Below, piece after piece: positions 7,949 through 16,107 of a stretch of 64,000 bases of DNA (within the stretch, counting starts at the first letter, position 1; the number at the start of each line of letters is the position of its first letter). The notes beneath the pieces were generated by a model that was not told the DNA's origin, ran no database searches, and saw only the letters and a program-made list of their open reading frames with translations. Position numbers and translations under genes: made by a program. This stretch comes from Brotaphodocola sp003480315 (GTDB lineage: Bacteria > Bacillota > Clostridia > Lachnospirales > Lachnospiraceae). The stretch lies in assembly GCF_964246085.1 (NCBI RefSeq), contig NZ_CAXTPD010000003.1. The stretch is one strand, 5' to 3'.

Positions 7949-9300
7949 ACTATATCTGTAATCCCCAAAAAACAGATGAAAGTATTCTCATTTCTTCCTT
8001 CGGATGCAGTCCTGAAACCGCTGCCTTTGACTTCAAATTTGCTCTGTCAAAAACAAATCAGGCAGACCCCAACAAAGCCTTTCATCTGATACAGGCTTTC
8101 GCTCCGGGAGAGGTATCTTATAAGGAAGCACATCAGATCGGTGTGGAGCTTGCCAACAAGCTGTTAGAGGGGAAATTTTCTTATATCGTTTCCACTCATA
8201 TTGATAAAGGTCACGTTCACAACCACATCATTTTCTGTGCCGCAGATAATGTGAATCACGAAAAATATCATGACTGTAAACAGACCTACTACCACATTCG
8301 CCGCCTGAATGATGAGCTGTGTTCCAAGCATCAGTTATCCGTCATTTCTCCCACAAACCAGCGTGGTAAAAGTTATAAAGAATGGACATCCGGCAGAAAT
8401 GGCACCTCGTGGAAAATCAAGCTCAAGCAGGACATTGATGAAGCAATTCAAAACGCTGATACATATGAACAGTGCATGGAGCTGATACGGGCAAAAGGTT
8501 ATGAAATCAAAGGCGAAACCATTGGAGGAAACGCCTTAAAGTACATTTCCTTCCGCCCCCTTGACCGGGAGCATTTTGTCCGTGGCAGCTTAAAGTCTTT
8601 GGGTGCAGAATACACCAAAGAACGGATTAAGGAACGGGTAGAAACAAAGGCTTTAGCACAGACACAAAAACGTGTCCCATTCCCTGCCCGAAAGAAACCT
8701 CTTATCAAGGATTATTCTTCCCGAACGCTCATTGACACCTCGGAAGAAAAGTTCACGCAAAGCCCCGGTCTGCAGCATTGGGCAGCGATTGAAAATCTCA
8801 AAATCGCTGCCAGCAGTTACAGTAAAGCAGGTTCTATCATCGAGCTTGAAAAACAGATTGAAAGTAAGTCTGTTCTTGCAAAAACCGCACGGAACAGTCT
8901 TGTGGAAACAGAACGTCAGCTAAAGGATTTAGGACAGATATTGAAATACGCTGAACAATATCAGAGCAATCATATCTATCACATCCGTTACCGGAAATCG
9001 AAAGACCCTGACGCTTATCTCCGCCACCATGAAACAGAACTCCTGCTCCATGACGGTGCAGAAAATATGCTGAAACGCTTTGGAATCAGCTTAAAACATT
9101 TTGATATTGATAAGTTTCGTAATGATTACAATGCTCTGTATGCCAAGAAAGAAGCCTTGCAGAAAACCTATAAATCTGCTGAAAAAGACATACAGGCTCT
9201 CAACCGAAAACTGGATAATCTGAACCAGTATCTTGACCGGACTCCGGGACAGGAACAGACCACAAACCACAAACCGGAAAAAGACTTTACAACGCTCTGA
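7897..9300 (+). CDS. Relaxase/mobilization nuclease (MOBP type) of the ICE
   Basis: The 467-residue protein has the relaxase fold in its N-terminal 250 residues. The metal-binding histidine motif is HIDKGHVHNHIIF and the N-terminal catalytic region (AVNYICNP) holds the Tyr. The C-terminal half is a helical, Lys/Glu-rich segment without a recognised domain, suitable for coiled-coil contacts. It would nick oriT, become covalently attached to the 5' end and lead the strand into the recipient through the VirB4/VirB6 channel encoded at 55-59 kb. It is coded with MobC and followed by a terminator at 9314-9358. Confidence 0.9.
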   Translation: MAITKIHAIQATVHKAVNYICNPQKTDESILISSFGCSPETAAFDFKFALSKTNQADPNKAFHLIQAFAPGEVSYKEAHQIGVELANKLLEGKFSYIVSTHIDKGHVHNHIIFCAADNVNHEKYHDCKQTYYHIRRLNDELCSKHQLSVISPTNQRGKSYKEWTSGRNGTSWKIKLKQDIDEAIQNADTYEQCMELIRAKGYEIKGETIGGNALKYISFRPLDREHFVRGSLKSLGAEYTKERIKERVETKALAQTQKRVPFPARKKPLIKDYSSRTLIDTSEEKFTQSPGLQHWAAIENLKIAASSYSKAGSIIELEKQIESKSVLAKTARNSLVETERQLKDLGQILKYAEQYQSNHIYHIRYRKSKDPDAYLRHHETELLLHDGAENMLKRFGISLKHFDIDKFRNDYNALYAKKEALQKTYKSAEKDIQALNRKLDNLNQYLDRTPGQEQTTNHKPEKDFTTL

Positions 9301-9313
9301 TTTCCCCACAAAA

Positions 9314-9358
9314 AAGGTGTATCGCGTTGAAGTTTTATACTTCTTTGCGATACACCTT
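9314..9358 (+). terminator. Hairpin terminator after the relaxase gene
   Basis: A perfect 12-bp stem (AAGGTGTATCGC / GCGATACACCTT) with a smaller inner hairpin follows the relaxase stop codon. Confidence 0.5.
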
Positions 9359-9517
9359 AGTGTGTAATATGCTGCTATCTCAAAACTTTTCACTATTCTT
9401 TTTCTATGTATTTTCCCATACTTTACATCCATGTATTACGCTCCATATCTACACTGTATTCTATTGCAATTCACTCGTTTTAATAGGTATTGTAAACTAC
9501 TATCGAGGTGAATTATA

Positions 9518-9865
9518 ATGCATGACATAAAACAAATTCTTGCCATTGCAGTGCGTGAAGCCCGTACCGAACTCGGACTTTCACAAGAAAAGCTGGCTGA
9601 AACTCTTAATATGGATACCCGCACCATACTAAATATTGAAGCCGGACGTGGTAACCCCAAATATGATAAGCTGTATCCTTTGATTACATATCTGAAGATA
9701 CCCGCCGATAAGATTTTCTACCCAGCCAACGCAAACCAACATCCAAATCTCCAAAAACTCCTGACCCTGCTGAATGACTGCACGGAACAGGAGGCTGCGG
9801 ATTTATTGCCTATGGTTCGTTATCTGCTTGATCTGCTGCACAAGCAAGACCATCCAACTCTGTAA
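9518..9865 (+). CDS. XRE-family helix-turn-helix regulator
   Basis: This 115-residue protein has a canonical Cro/CI-type helix-turn-helix in residues 10-65 (AVREARTELGLSQEKLAETLNMDTRTILNIEAGRGNP). The C-terminus is a short helical dimerization segment (NDCTEQEAADLLPMVRYLLDLL). It is the last ICE-backbone gene before the beta-lactam island and is followed by its own terminator. It probably regulates ICE transfer or excision genes rather than the resistance genes, which have BlaI-type operators. Confidence 0.85.
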   Translation: MHDIKQILAIAVREARTELGLSQEKLAETLNMDTRTILNIEAGRGNPKYDKLYPLITYLKIPADKIFYPANANQHPNLQKLLTLLNDCTEQEAADLLPMVRYLLDLLHKQDHPTL

Positions 9866-9870
9866 GAATG

Positions 9871-9900
9871 CCAATAGACTCCTTGTGACTCTATTGGTTT
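9871..9900 (+). terminator. Intrinsic terminator after the XRE gene
   Basis: An 8-bp perfect stem CCAATAGA/TCTATTGG is followed by a TTTTCTTATTTT run. It closes the ICE-backbone transcript, and foreign sequence starts directly after it. Confidence 0.75.
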
Positions 9901-9908
9901 TCTTATTT

Positions 9909-9938
9909 TCAAAGCACTTTATTTACAATTTCAATCAT
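9909..9938 (-). pseudogene. Truncated start of a lost leftward, BlaI-controlled gene
   Basis: Behind the leftward promoter at 9985-10012 there is a ribosome site (GGAGTGG) and an ATG at 9938 that opens only MIEIVNKVL before a stop, right where ICE backbone begins. This looks like the stump of a gene once divergent from blaI, the arrangement usual for beta-lactamase or PBP genes in bla and mec systems. Confidence 0.4.
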
Positions 9939-9962
9939 CCTGATTCCACTCCTTTTTTTAAT

Positions 9963-10004
9963 TCTTACTTATGTAATATTTGAATTATTACATAAGTAAG
10001 ATTT
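9963..10004. promoter_or_regulatory. Two BlaI-type operators, 23 bp apart
   Basis: Two dyads of the form TTAC-N4-GTAA are centred at 9970.5 and 9993.5. Together they also make a perfect 16-bp inverted repeat (9963-9978 and 9986-10001). The second lies inside the spacer of the leftward promoter and the first just downstream of its -10. This is the same order as the two operators at the PBP promoter near 25 kb. Confidence 0.7.
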
Positions 10005-10012
10005 CAAGTCAA
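9985..10012 (-). promoter_or_regulatory. Leftward promoter overlapping an operator
   Basis: The minus strand has TTGACT (10012-10007), a 16-base spacer and TAATAA (9990-9985), with the ATTAC/GTAAG dyad in the spacer. The design matches the promoters at 15666 and 25057. It now drives only the ten-codon remnant. Confidence 0.5.
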
Positions 10013-10028
10013 TCTATTTTCTCTTAAA

Positions 10029-10057
10029 TTGACAACTACACAAATAACATCTATAAT
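10029..10057 (+). promoter_or_regulatory. Consensus sigma-A promoter of blaI-blaR1
   Basis: TTGACA (10029-10034), exactly 17 bases, then TATAAT (10052-10057): a perfect consensus. Transcription should start near 10064, within the operator at 10061-10080. Confidence 0.85.
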
Positions 10058-10060
10058 ATT

Positions 10061-10080
10061 TTTATTACAGCCGTAAGATT
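10061..10080 (+). promoter_or_regulatory. BlaI-type operator over the blaI transcription start
   Basis: ATTAC (10064-10068), AGCC, GTAAG (10073-10077), with AT-rich flanks like the other sites. Its position at the start point would let the repressor regulate its own operon. Confidence 0.7.
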
Positions 10081-10096
10081 TAAGGAGGGATTTGAA

Positions 10097-10483
10097 ATGA
10101 GCGATTTACCACAGATTTCTGAAGCTGAATTTGAAGTTATGAAAATCGTATGGAAACATGCGCCGATCAGCACCAATGAAATAACTGATAAATTATTACA
10201 GACTACGAGCTGGAGTCCAAAAACAATACAAACTCTAATTAAACGTCTAGTGAACAAGGGCGTTCTGACTTATGAAAAACAAAGTCGGGTGTTTGTTTAC
10301 ACTCCAGTTGTGAAAGAAAGTGAATACATCGGTCAGGAAAGTAACTCTTTTCTAGAACGATACTACGATGGAGACATCACTGCCATGCTGTCTGCATATA
10401 TAGAAAATGACAGACTGTCCGAAACGGAAATAGACACTCTCCGCTCTCTTCTTTCCAAGAGGTCAAAAAAAGGAGGTAATTAA
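10097..10483 (+). CDS. blaI: BlaI/MecI-family repressor
   Basis: The 128-residue protein has the BlaI winged helix in the N-terminal 75 residues: ISEAEFEVMKIVWKHAPISTNEITDKLLQTTSWSPKTIQTLIKRLVNKGVLTYEKQSR. The C-terminal helices (DGDITAMLSAYIE, ETEIDTLRSLLSKR) form the dimerization part. In this family the repressor binds TACA/TGTA-type dyads and is destroyed when BlaR1 senses a beta-lactam. An AAGGAGG site precedes the ATG and the gene ends one base before blaR1. Its likely targets are the ATTAC-N4-GTAAT dyads listed in this region. Confidence 0.92.
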   Translation: MSDLPQISEAEFEVMKIVWKHAPISTNEITDKLLQTTSWSPKTIQTLIKRLVNKGVLTYEKQSRVFVYTPVVKESEYIGQESNSFLERYYDGDITAMLSAYIENDRLSETEIDTLRSLLSKRSKKGGN

Positions 10484-10484
10484 C

Positions 10485-12290
10485 ATGGCTGATTTTATGA
10501 TACGCTTTTTAATATGCAATGTATTTATCAGCGGTATCATCGGAATTCTTTTGATAGCCAAGCGGATATTCAAAGGCAACCTATCCAGCCGGATGCAGTA
10601 TAATCTGTGGTTCCTGCTACTTGGATTGTTGGTAGTTCCTTTTATACCGTTCCGTTTAATTGGGTTTCCGCAAATTCTCTCGTGGCTCAGTAGCCTGAAA
10701 AGTTCTCCTACTTCTGGCACCAGAACCGCCATAGGAGAAGCTGTTGGGATCAATCCAGCCGGAAATGCAGACTGGATGAATGACTTTGCCCTTTCGGTAA
10801 ATAGTGAGACTCCATCCAGCATCGGATACATACTATTTGGAATATGGCTTGTAGGCATCCTTGCAATGATTATATTGGTAATCAAGTCCTCTATCCGCTT
10901 ACAGAACTTGAAAAAATCTGCACTTCCCCTTCAGAACCCGGAAGTCCGAAAACTATATCATCGATGTATGAAAGAAATGGGAATTAACAGAAATCTCCAT
11001 GTTTACAGTACTGCATTTTTGAAATCTCCGATTATTGTGGGGCTTTTGAAACCTTGTATTTATCTGCCGATTCATCTCATCTCAGATTATAACGAATCGG
11101 ACATGCGATACATGCTGTTACACGAGCTACAGCACTATAAGCACAAAGATGCTATTGCCAACTATCTAATGAACTTTGCCGGAGTAATATATTGGTTCAA
11201 TCCTCTTGTCTGGTATGCTCTGAAAGAAATGCGTAATGACAGAGAGGTTGCCTGTGACACCTCTGTTTTAAAGATGCTTGAGGAGGATGATTATGCAGAT
11301 TATGGTAATACACTGATCAATTTTGCGGAAAAGATTTCACTTACTCCATTTCCGTTTGCCGCCGGTCTTGGTGGAAACATGAAGCAGATGAAACGGAGAA
11401 TTATCAACATTGCATCTTATGAGAAGCCGACATTTATAAAAAGAGTAAAAGGTATGACTGCATTCATGTTGACTGCTGTCCTTCTCCTTGGATTCGCACC
11501 TTTTATTTCTACATACGCAGCAGATGGAAGCCACTACCAATGGGATTCCTCTTCTGAGAATATTTCCTATGTAGACCTCTCCACATACTTCGGAGAATAC
11601 GAAGGCAGCTTTGTTTTATACGATTTGGAAAACGATGCATGGAGTATACATGACATGGAGCATGCCACCTTACGGGTTGCTCCAAACTCCACCTACAAGA
11701 TATACGATGCTTTGTTCGGATTGGAAGAAGGCGTCATTACACCGGAAAATTCGTTCATTGCATGGAATGGAGAAACCTATCCATTTGAAGCATGGAACGC
11801 AGATCAGACCTTACAGTCTGCAATGAACTCCTCTGTGAATTGGTATTTTCAAGCAGTAGACGAACAGCTTGGAACCTCTGACGTTTACAGCTATGTTCAA
11901 GAAATCGGATATGGTAACGAAAACATGAGTGGCGATTTCTCCTCTTATTGGATGGAATCCTCCTTGGAAATCTCTCCAATAGAACAGGTCGAACTTTTAA
12001 CCAAGCTGCAGAATAACAGTTTCGGCTTCGCCCCTGAAAATATCAATGCAGTAAAAGATGCCATCTGCCTTTCAGCTTCCGATGCCGGAACATTCTACGG
12101 AAAGACCGGAACTGGCCGTGTGAATGGACAGGATGTAAACGGATGGTTCATCGGTTATATCGAAACTGCAGATAATACATACTTTTTTGCCACCAACATT
12201 AGTGCAGACAGCGATGCTACTGGCGGCAACGCAACTGAAATAACCATGTCTATCTTATCAGACATGAATATCTGGGTATCACAGAAATAA
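10485..12290 (+). CDS. blaR1: BlaR1/MecR1-type beta-lactam sensor-transducer
   Basis: The 601-residue membrane protein has four predicted membrane helices in its first 340 residues, with an M56 zinc protease between them (HELQHYKHKD, His at about residue 213). The extracellular C-terminal domain is class D beta-lactamase-like: STYK with Ser about 402, the YGN motif (EIGYGNENM) and KTG (YGKTGTGRV). Acylation of that Ser by beta-lactams activates the protease, which leads to loss of BlaI. The length matches BlaR1 (about 585-600). The sensor domain resembles the class D enzyme at 18431-19408. It is operonic with blaI and ends in a strong terminator. Confidence 0.93.
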   Translation: MADFMIRFLICNVFISGIIGILLIAKRIFKGNLSSRMQYNLWFLLLGLLVVPFIPFRLIGFPQILSWLSSLKSSPTSGTRTAIGEAVGINPAGNADWMNDFALSVNSETPSSIGYILFGIWLVGILAMIILVIKSSIRLQNLKKSALPLQNPEVRKLYHRCMKEMGINRNLHVYSTAFLKSPIIVGLLKPCIYLPIHLISDYNESDMRYMLLHELQHYKHKDAIANYLMNFAGVIYWFNPLVWYALKEMRNDREVACDTSVLKMLEEDDYADYGNTLINFAEKISLTPFPFAAGLGGNMKQMKRRIINIASYEKPTFIKRVKGMTAFMLTAVLLLGFAPFISTYAADGSHYQWDSSSENISYVDLSTYFGEYEGSFVLYDLENDAWSIHDMEHATLRVAPNSTYKIYDALFGLEEGVITPENSFIAWNGETYPFEAWNADQTLQSAMNSSVNWYFQAVDEQLGTSDVYSYVQEIGYGNENMSGDFSSYWMESSLEISPIEQVELLTKLQNNSFGFAPENINAVKDAICLSASDAGTFYGKTGTGRVNGQDVNGWFIGYIETADNTYFFATNISADSDATGGNATEITMSILSDMNIWVSQK

Positions 12291-12292
12291 CA

Positions 12293-12337
12293 AAAACGAG
12301 TAAAGGTTAACTGTAGAATTAACTTTTACTCGTTTTT
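12293..12337. terminator. Bidirectional terminator between blaR1 and the convergent operon
   Basis: An 18-bp stem (starting AAAACGAGTAAAGG, with G-T pairs) is followed by TTTTTT on plus and preceded by an A run that gives T residues on minus. It separates blaR1 from the convergent gene ending at 12432. Confidence 0.8.
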
Positions 12338-12431
12338 TCGAGGCTTATAAATATTAAATGTTTTTCTCCCTTTTCGGAAAAGTGAGTTGTTAAATTACAG
12401 CTTTCTGTACATCATCGGGTGCTTTCCCGAA

Positions 12432-13427
12432 TTAATGCCAATCATTTGTTTTCTCATCCGTAATCTCCAATGTCTCAGTATCTATTAGATAGAAATCCAC
12501 AACCTTGGTGGAAGCTACTTCATTACCGGATTTGTCTTTGAATTTAATTTGATAAACATATTCTCTTGAACCATTTTCAACATAAGATTCATTAATAATA
12601 ATGTAATGCGTTGCTATAGTTGAAATACCATCTTGCTCGTATACTTGCTCCGCAATATTAACGTAAGGATATCCCTTAGCCGAAATATTATATGCCAGAA
12701 ACTCGCTGAGTTCATCCCCAGCCTTTACTCCTTGGTATGACTCGGTATTTCTGATATAAGTTGCAACAGCTGTTAGTTCCTTCTTATAGGACTGAAATTC
12801 TTCTGTCATAGGATAGCCGTCACTGTCTGTATCTATTGCTGTGTCATCCTCCTTCTTCTGTTGAGAAAATATATTTTCATTATCTATTCTCTCGTCTTCT
12901 GAATCATCAGTTATTTCAGTAGTATCATCCATTGCAGCATTTTCTTCTATCATACTATCATATTCGTAACCATCAACAAATGGATCAAATCCGCCTTTTC
13001 CAAAGTAATCAGTAAAAAGTACTTCATCACCTGTAATAAGTGGATTTCTGTATTCATAATAATCAACATATACCCGCAGAAAGGCTCTCACATAGGCAAC
13101 ACATTTTATTCCGTCTTTTTCAACTATATGCATCGGTTTATAAGTAAAAGCAAATATTAAAATGCAAATATAAGTCAAAGGTATGAGACAAATGGCTTCA
13201 ACACATATTGCTACATATTTCACATAGTTCTTTCGTATTTTTAGCAATAATTGAAATATGCCCAACAATATTCCTATTGTTATGATTCCGATTACCGCAT
13301 AATAAAACCATTCTATAAACTTCAGATGGAAAAGCGATAATATGCCGTGAGCACCTGCAAATAACGTAGCGGCTACAAGTGTATCTAAGAGTATATACTT
13401 AGAATAATGCTTTAAAATATCTTTCAT
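12432..13427 (-). CDS. Membrane protein of unknown function, last gene of the PBP operon
   Basis: The 331-residue protein starts behind an AAGGAGG site. It has three membrane helices in residues 10-100 (LDTLVAATLFAGAHGIL, FYYAVIGIITIGILLGIF, YVKYVAICVEAICLIPLTYICILIFAF). A soluble part follows, with an acidic linker (about 165-195) and a C-terminal beta-rich domain that holds repeated short strands (THYIIINESYVENGSREYVYQIKFKDKSGNEV). I do not recognise the family. It is on the same strand as the MecA-like PBP gene and its companions, and its stop faces blaR1. Confidence 0.7.
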   Translation of the reverse strand: MKDILKHYSKYILLDTLVAATLFAGAHGILSLFHLKFIEWFYYAVIGIITIGILLGIFQLLLKIRKNYVKYVAICVEAICLIPLTYICILIFAFTYKPMHIVEKDGIKCVAYVRAFLRVYVDYYEYRNPLITGDEVLFTDYFGKGGFDPFVDGYEYDSMIEENAAMDDTTEITDDSEDERIDNENIFSQQKKEDDTAIDTDSDGYPMTEEFQSYKKELTAVATYIRNTESYQGVKAGDELSEFLAYNISAKGYPYVNIAEQVYEQDGISTIATHYIIINESYVENGSREYVYQIKFKDKSGNEVASTKVVDFYLIDTETLEITDEKTNDWH

Positions 13428-13535
13428 CTGAAAGCCTCCTTGTCATGCAGACACAATTACAAATTTATATTTATACATTGATGGAGAGCGGGAACACAAT
13501 TCCGAAAAGGGACATGTTTTTTCTTTTTTTAATTA

Positions 13536-14084
13536 CTACTTTTTGCAATATTCATAAATATTAAATGGTTCTTCTCTTTTTTCAAATAAGATATCAGCTT
13601 CTTTAATAATCTTAATAAGTTCTTCTGTCTCTACACCTACTGTTTTTAGTACAAGTAACTTCTTTTCATTCGTTATGAGAAAGAAAAAACCTTTGTACAA
13701 AAAGACTCTATCTATTTCTTTAAGTTCACAGATCTTTTTATCTTCTAATTTTATTCCCTGAATATCAATTTCCACTTTGTTATATCTTGATTTATTCCAT
13801 ACAAATTCATGGACATTATTTTCAAATTTTTTTCCCTTAGATTGAAACCAAATAATCCAAATCAATGCAATAATAGAAATCCCCATTCCCACATAAAACA
13901 TCGGATAACTCTTTACAAAATAGCAGCCGATTGATAACAAAAATAATACTGGTGTCATTATATAAATAATTTTCCTTCTATTATATTTTGTCTTAAGTAA
14001 TTGATATGGCATAGCATATTCTAACGAAAGCATATACTCTAATGCTTTTCTATCTTCATCGGTCATAATAGACTTTATAATCAT
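13536..14084 (-). CDS. Small membrane protein, YcxB-like
   Basis: This 182-residue protein has two membrane helices (IYIMTPVLFLLSIGCYFV and MFYVGMGISIIALIWIIWF). A C-terminal cytoplasmic domain follows, with the alternating strand pattern of YcxB-like proteins (NKSRYNKVEIDIQGIKLEDKKICELKEIDRVFLYKGFFFLIT). YcxB domains have no defined activity that I know of. It is part of the island operon. The ribosome site GGATGGAG precedes the ATG. Confidence 0.65.
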   Translation of the reverse strand: MIIKSIMTDEDRKALEYMLSLEYAMPYQLLKTKYNRRKIIYIMTPVLFLLSIGCYFVKSYPMFYVGMGISIIALIWIIWFQSKGKKFENNVHEFVWNKSRYNKVEIDIQGIKLEDKKICELKEIDRVFLYKGFFFLITNEKKLLVLKTVGVETEELIKIIKEADILFEKREEPFNIYEYCKK

Positions 14085-14126
14085 TTTTACTCCATCCTTC
14101 CCTTAAATACGTTAAGAGATTCCTAT

Positions 14127-14357
14127 TCAAAAAGGAATCCCCCAATCGTTAATTATCCTCTCCGTATCCTCTTCTAACTTCTTCCTTCTTGAAACCAACC
14201 AAACAATAACTGCCGCTGTAAAACCTACTGTACAAATAACTACTCCAAAAAAATGACTTCTAATGCTTCCATATTGGCATAAATGCCATAATTGGCACAA
14301 TAGAAATATGTAAAATATGAAGCTACTGATTTTACTGATTTTGGAAATATATTTCAT
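14127..14357 (-). CDS. Small two-helix membrane protein
   Basis: A 76-residue product with two hydrophobic segments (SSFIFYIFLLCQLWHL and GVVICTVGFTAAVIVWLV) and a charged C-terminal tail (RRKKLEEDTERI). No family recognised. It sits 42 bases upstream of the YcxB-like gene on the same strand. Confidence 0.5.
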   Translation of the reverse strand: MKYISKISKISSFIFYIFLLCQLWHLCQYGSIRSHFFGVVICTVGFTAAVIVWLVSRRKKLEEDTERIINDWGIPF

Positions 14358-14375
14358 AATTCATCTTGCTCCTTT

Positions 14376-14573
14376 TTAGTGTCCACGTATATTCGATTCT
14401 TCCAATAGAGAATTTCCATTTCCCCATGAAAATACAATATAATAACCTCTGTCCTTTATTTCTTCATGTGTCCTCCATTCTCTTACATATGTAAGATTAG
14501 CACAAAATACTTCTATTATCAAATCATTCTTTAATCCGGTATTGATAATCGGGTATCTGCATAATTCCGTCAT
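14376..14573 (-). CDS. Short ORF overlapping the end of the split gene, doubtful
   Basis: A 65-codon frame starts inside the 3' end of the preceding C-half gene in another frame and ends shortly before the 76-residue membrane protein. It has no good ribosome site and no recognised motif. It could be a real coupled gene or a chance frame. Confidence 0.2.
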   Translation of the reverse strand: MTELCRYPIINTGLKNDLIIEVFCANLTYVREWRTHEEIKDRGYYIVFSWGNGNSLLEESNIRGH

Positions 14574-14987
14574 TTAGGATTTTATTCCCCAAATACTGAA
14601 AACTGCCATCCTCTGCAAACCTTACCGTAAGTTCATGGGTTATGACTGCATCATCGCAAATAACCATATCACAAACCGCCTCCACCGTTAACGTGACTGT
14701 CTCATCATCATTTTCTTTGATATCCGTGACCTCTGGCAAAGAAGTTCCAAAGAAAGTAGGTGCATAATTTCCACATCCTAATCGAGCCCAATCATATGTG
14801 TGGTTTTCCTCGTCAAATACTGCGTACTCTCGTATCTGCTCCGCTGTTATCGGAAGATATTCCATAATCAGACTTTCGAATTCTTCTTTTGGAATACCAT
14901 TTGGATAATCTTCGGAATTGAACTTTTCTCCATATTTCATTCCATACAGATATTCAAACATTCCGTTATAATCCAATTCACTCATAT
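14524..14987 (-). pseudogene. C-terminal half of a split secreted-protein gene (mate of 19452-20327)
   Basis: The frame encodes the C-terminal domain shared with the intact proteins at 20355-21626 and 21626-22867. It has GIPKEEFESLIMEYLPITAEQIREYAVFDEENHTYDW (compare RIPKEEFESVIMKYFNIDSETLQSKTVYDSEDSTYEY), then a DDETVTLTVEAV strand pair and the FAEDGSFQYLGNKI motif. It starts at the exact point where the N-half at 19452-20327 breaks off. When joined at the ATATG shared by both ends, the sequence WNTENM-SELDYNGMFEYLYG aligns with WSEEDFGDLNFYDMYDILYP of the paralogue. So one gene was cut by the 14988-19520 segment. A restart at the ATG near 14985 could still express this half, but it would lack a signal peptide. 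Confidence 0.75.
14983..14987. repeat. Left copy of 5-bp duplication CATAT
   Basis: CATAT here and at 19521-19525 border the inserted beta-lactamase segment, and one copy restores the broken gene frame. It fits a target-site duplication, though five AT-rich bases alone are weak evidence. Confidence 0.5.
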
Positions 14988-15194
14988 AAAATATCCTGTT
15001 ATATATACATATAAGAAATATCTATTACCCATTTTCTGTGTCAGCAACTTTCTATCCATATTTCTTCATAAATTGCATGATTGTTTTCGAAAATCATAAT
15101 ATCCACAGCAAGATACCTAAAAGAAATGATACATCATTGATAATGTATCGCATACTCTGTGTCTGTATATAACCTCATATTGCACCTGTACTCT

Positions 15195-15360
15195 CACATC
15201 CGTTCTTCTAATCGCAGAAAATTCCGTAAAAGTTCATTTTTCATCTTCAGGCACTCAATTTCTTACTGATATTCTCTGATACTAGCTGGTTCTGTCTGTT
15301 TTTTAGGACGTCCTCTGTATTTTAGCAGAAGCCCAGCAATAAGACGAGTCTATTCCCGAT
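15195..15360 (-). pseudogene. Decayed IS3-family transposase OrfA fragment
   Basis: On the minus strand a frame reads TRLIAGLLLKYRGRPKKQ, and after one stop codon continues EIECLKMKNELLRNFLRLEERM. A GRPKK-type hinge followed by a leucine-rich coiled coil (ExLKMKNELLRNF) is typical of IS3 OrfA proteins. Stops on both sides show it is dead. It suggests that an IS helped assemble the segment. The rest of 15000-15660 shows nothing else. Confidence 0.45.
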
Positions 15361-15665
15361 TATAGTAATTGATTCAGTTTTCAATTTGTCGAATCTCTAA
15401 TTAAAAGTATTTTACAAGCTTACGGATTGGTTTTTCCTACTTTACACATAGCAATCAGCTTTGGTTCAATTATTTGATATGCGTGTATTTACTTTTTGCT
15501 ATAACAAAACCTGCTCATATAATCAAGTGTTTTTTGTTGAAACCACAGGCTCCTTATGTGATTCTATTATTTTAAATAAGGGGGCTTTTTGTCATTGTCC
15601 GTTTTTATTGGTTCAGTTCACTTTTTATGCTCAGATACAATAGGAAAAATTATTTTAAATTTTGC

Positions 15666-15699
15666 TTGACTTTTAAATATTACTATTGTAATATTTAAA
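15666..15699 (+). promoter_or_regulatory. Promoter with embedded BlaI-type operator
   Basis: TTGACT (15666-15671), 17 bases, TAATAT (15689-15694). A perfect dyad, 12-bp arms around TATT (15672-15699, core ATTAC/GTAAT), fills the spacer and the -10. The same layout stands in front of the PBP operon. The next gene, the class A beta-lactamase, begins 414 bases downstream. Confidence 0.75.
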
Positions 15700-16107
15700 G
15701 CGTGCTTCACACAATAGACTTATTGCTATATTTTCTCAACTAAAATTTTATATTGACAAATACATATAGAATTCATTTTATTTATAAAGAGAGGTGACAA
15801 AACATTTTCAAAATCTTAATACAAATATGTTGAGAAAAGATAAACTATGTTGGATTATAGTTCGTAAGCACAACTAAAATGAATGGTTTACTAAATTTAA
15901 CCTAAATAAAGAATTATATATTGTGACAAATACAACTCTCATATCCTTTAAAATGTAAATACTACTATTTTATTATGGATTTGCAATGAAAAACTTGAAA
16001 GGTGGAGATAATATATTACAAATGCATAAGTTAGCTATATGAAATGATATAAATGCTTCAAAAATTCAAAATTCTATGTATAATCTATATTTTAGGAGGA
16101 TAAAGTT

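Noticed and set aside
13428..13535. Possible operator upstream of the 12432-13427 gene
   Set aside because: Only one half-site (AATTAC) is present, the other half does not pair, and the gene can be served by the PBP operon promoter.
15461..15643. A 60-codon plus-strand frame before the class A beta-lactamase
   Set aside because: Poor composition, no ribosome site, and it ends before the operator-promoter at 15666.
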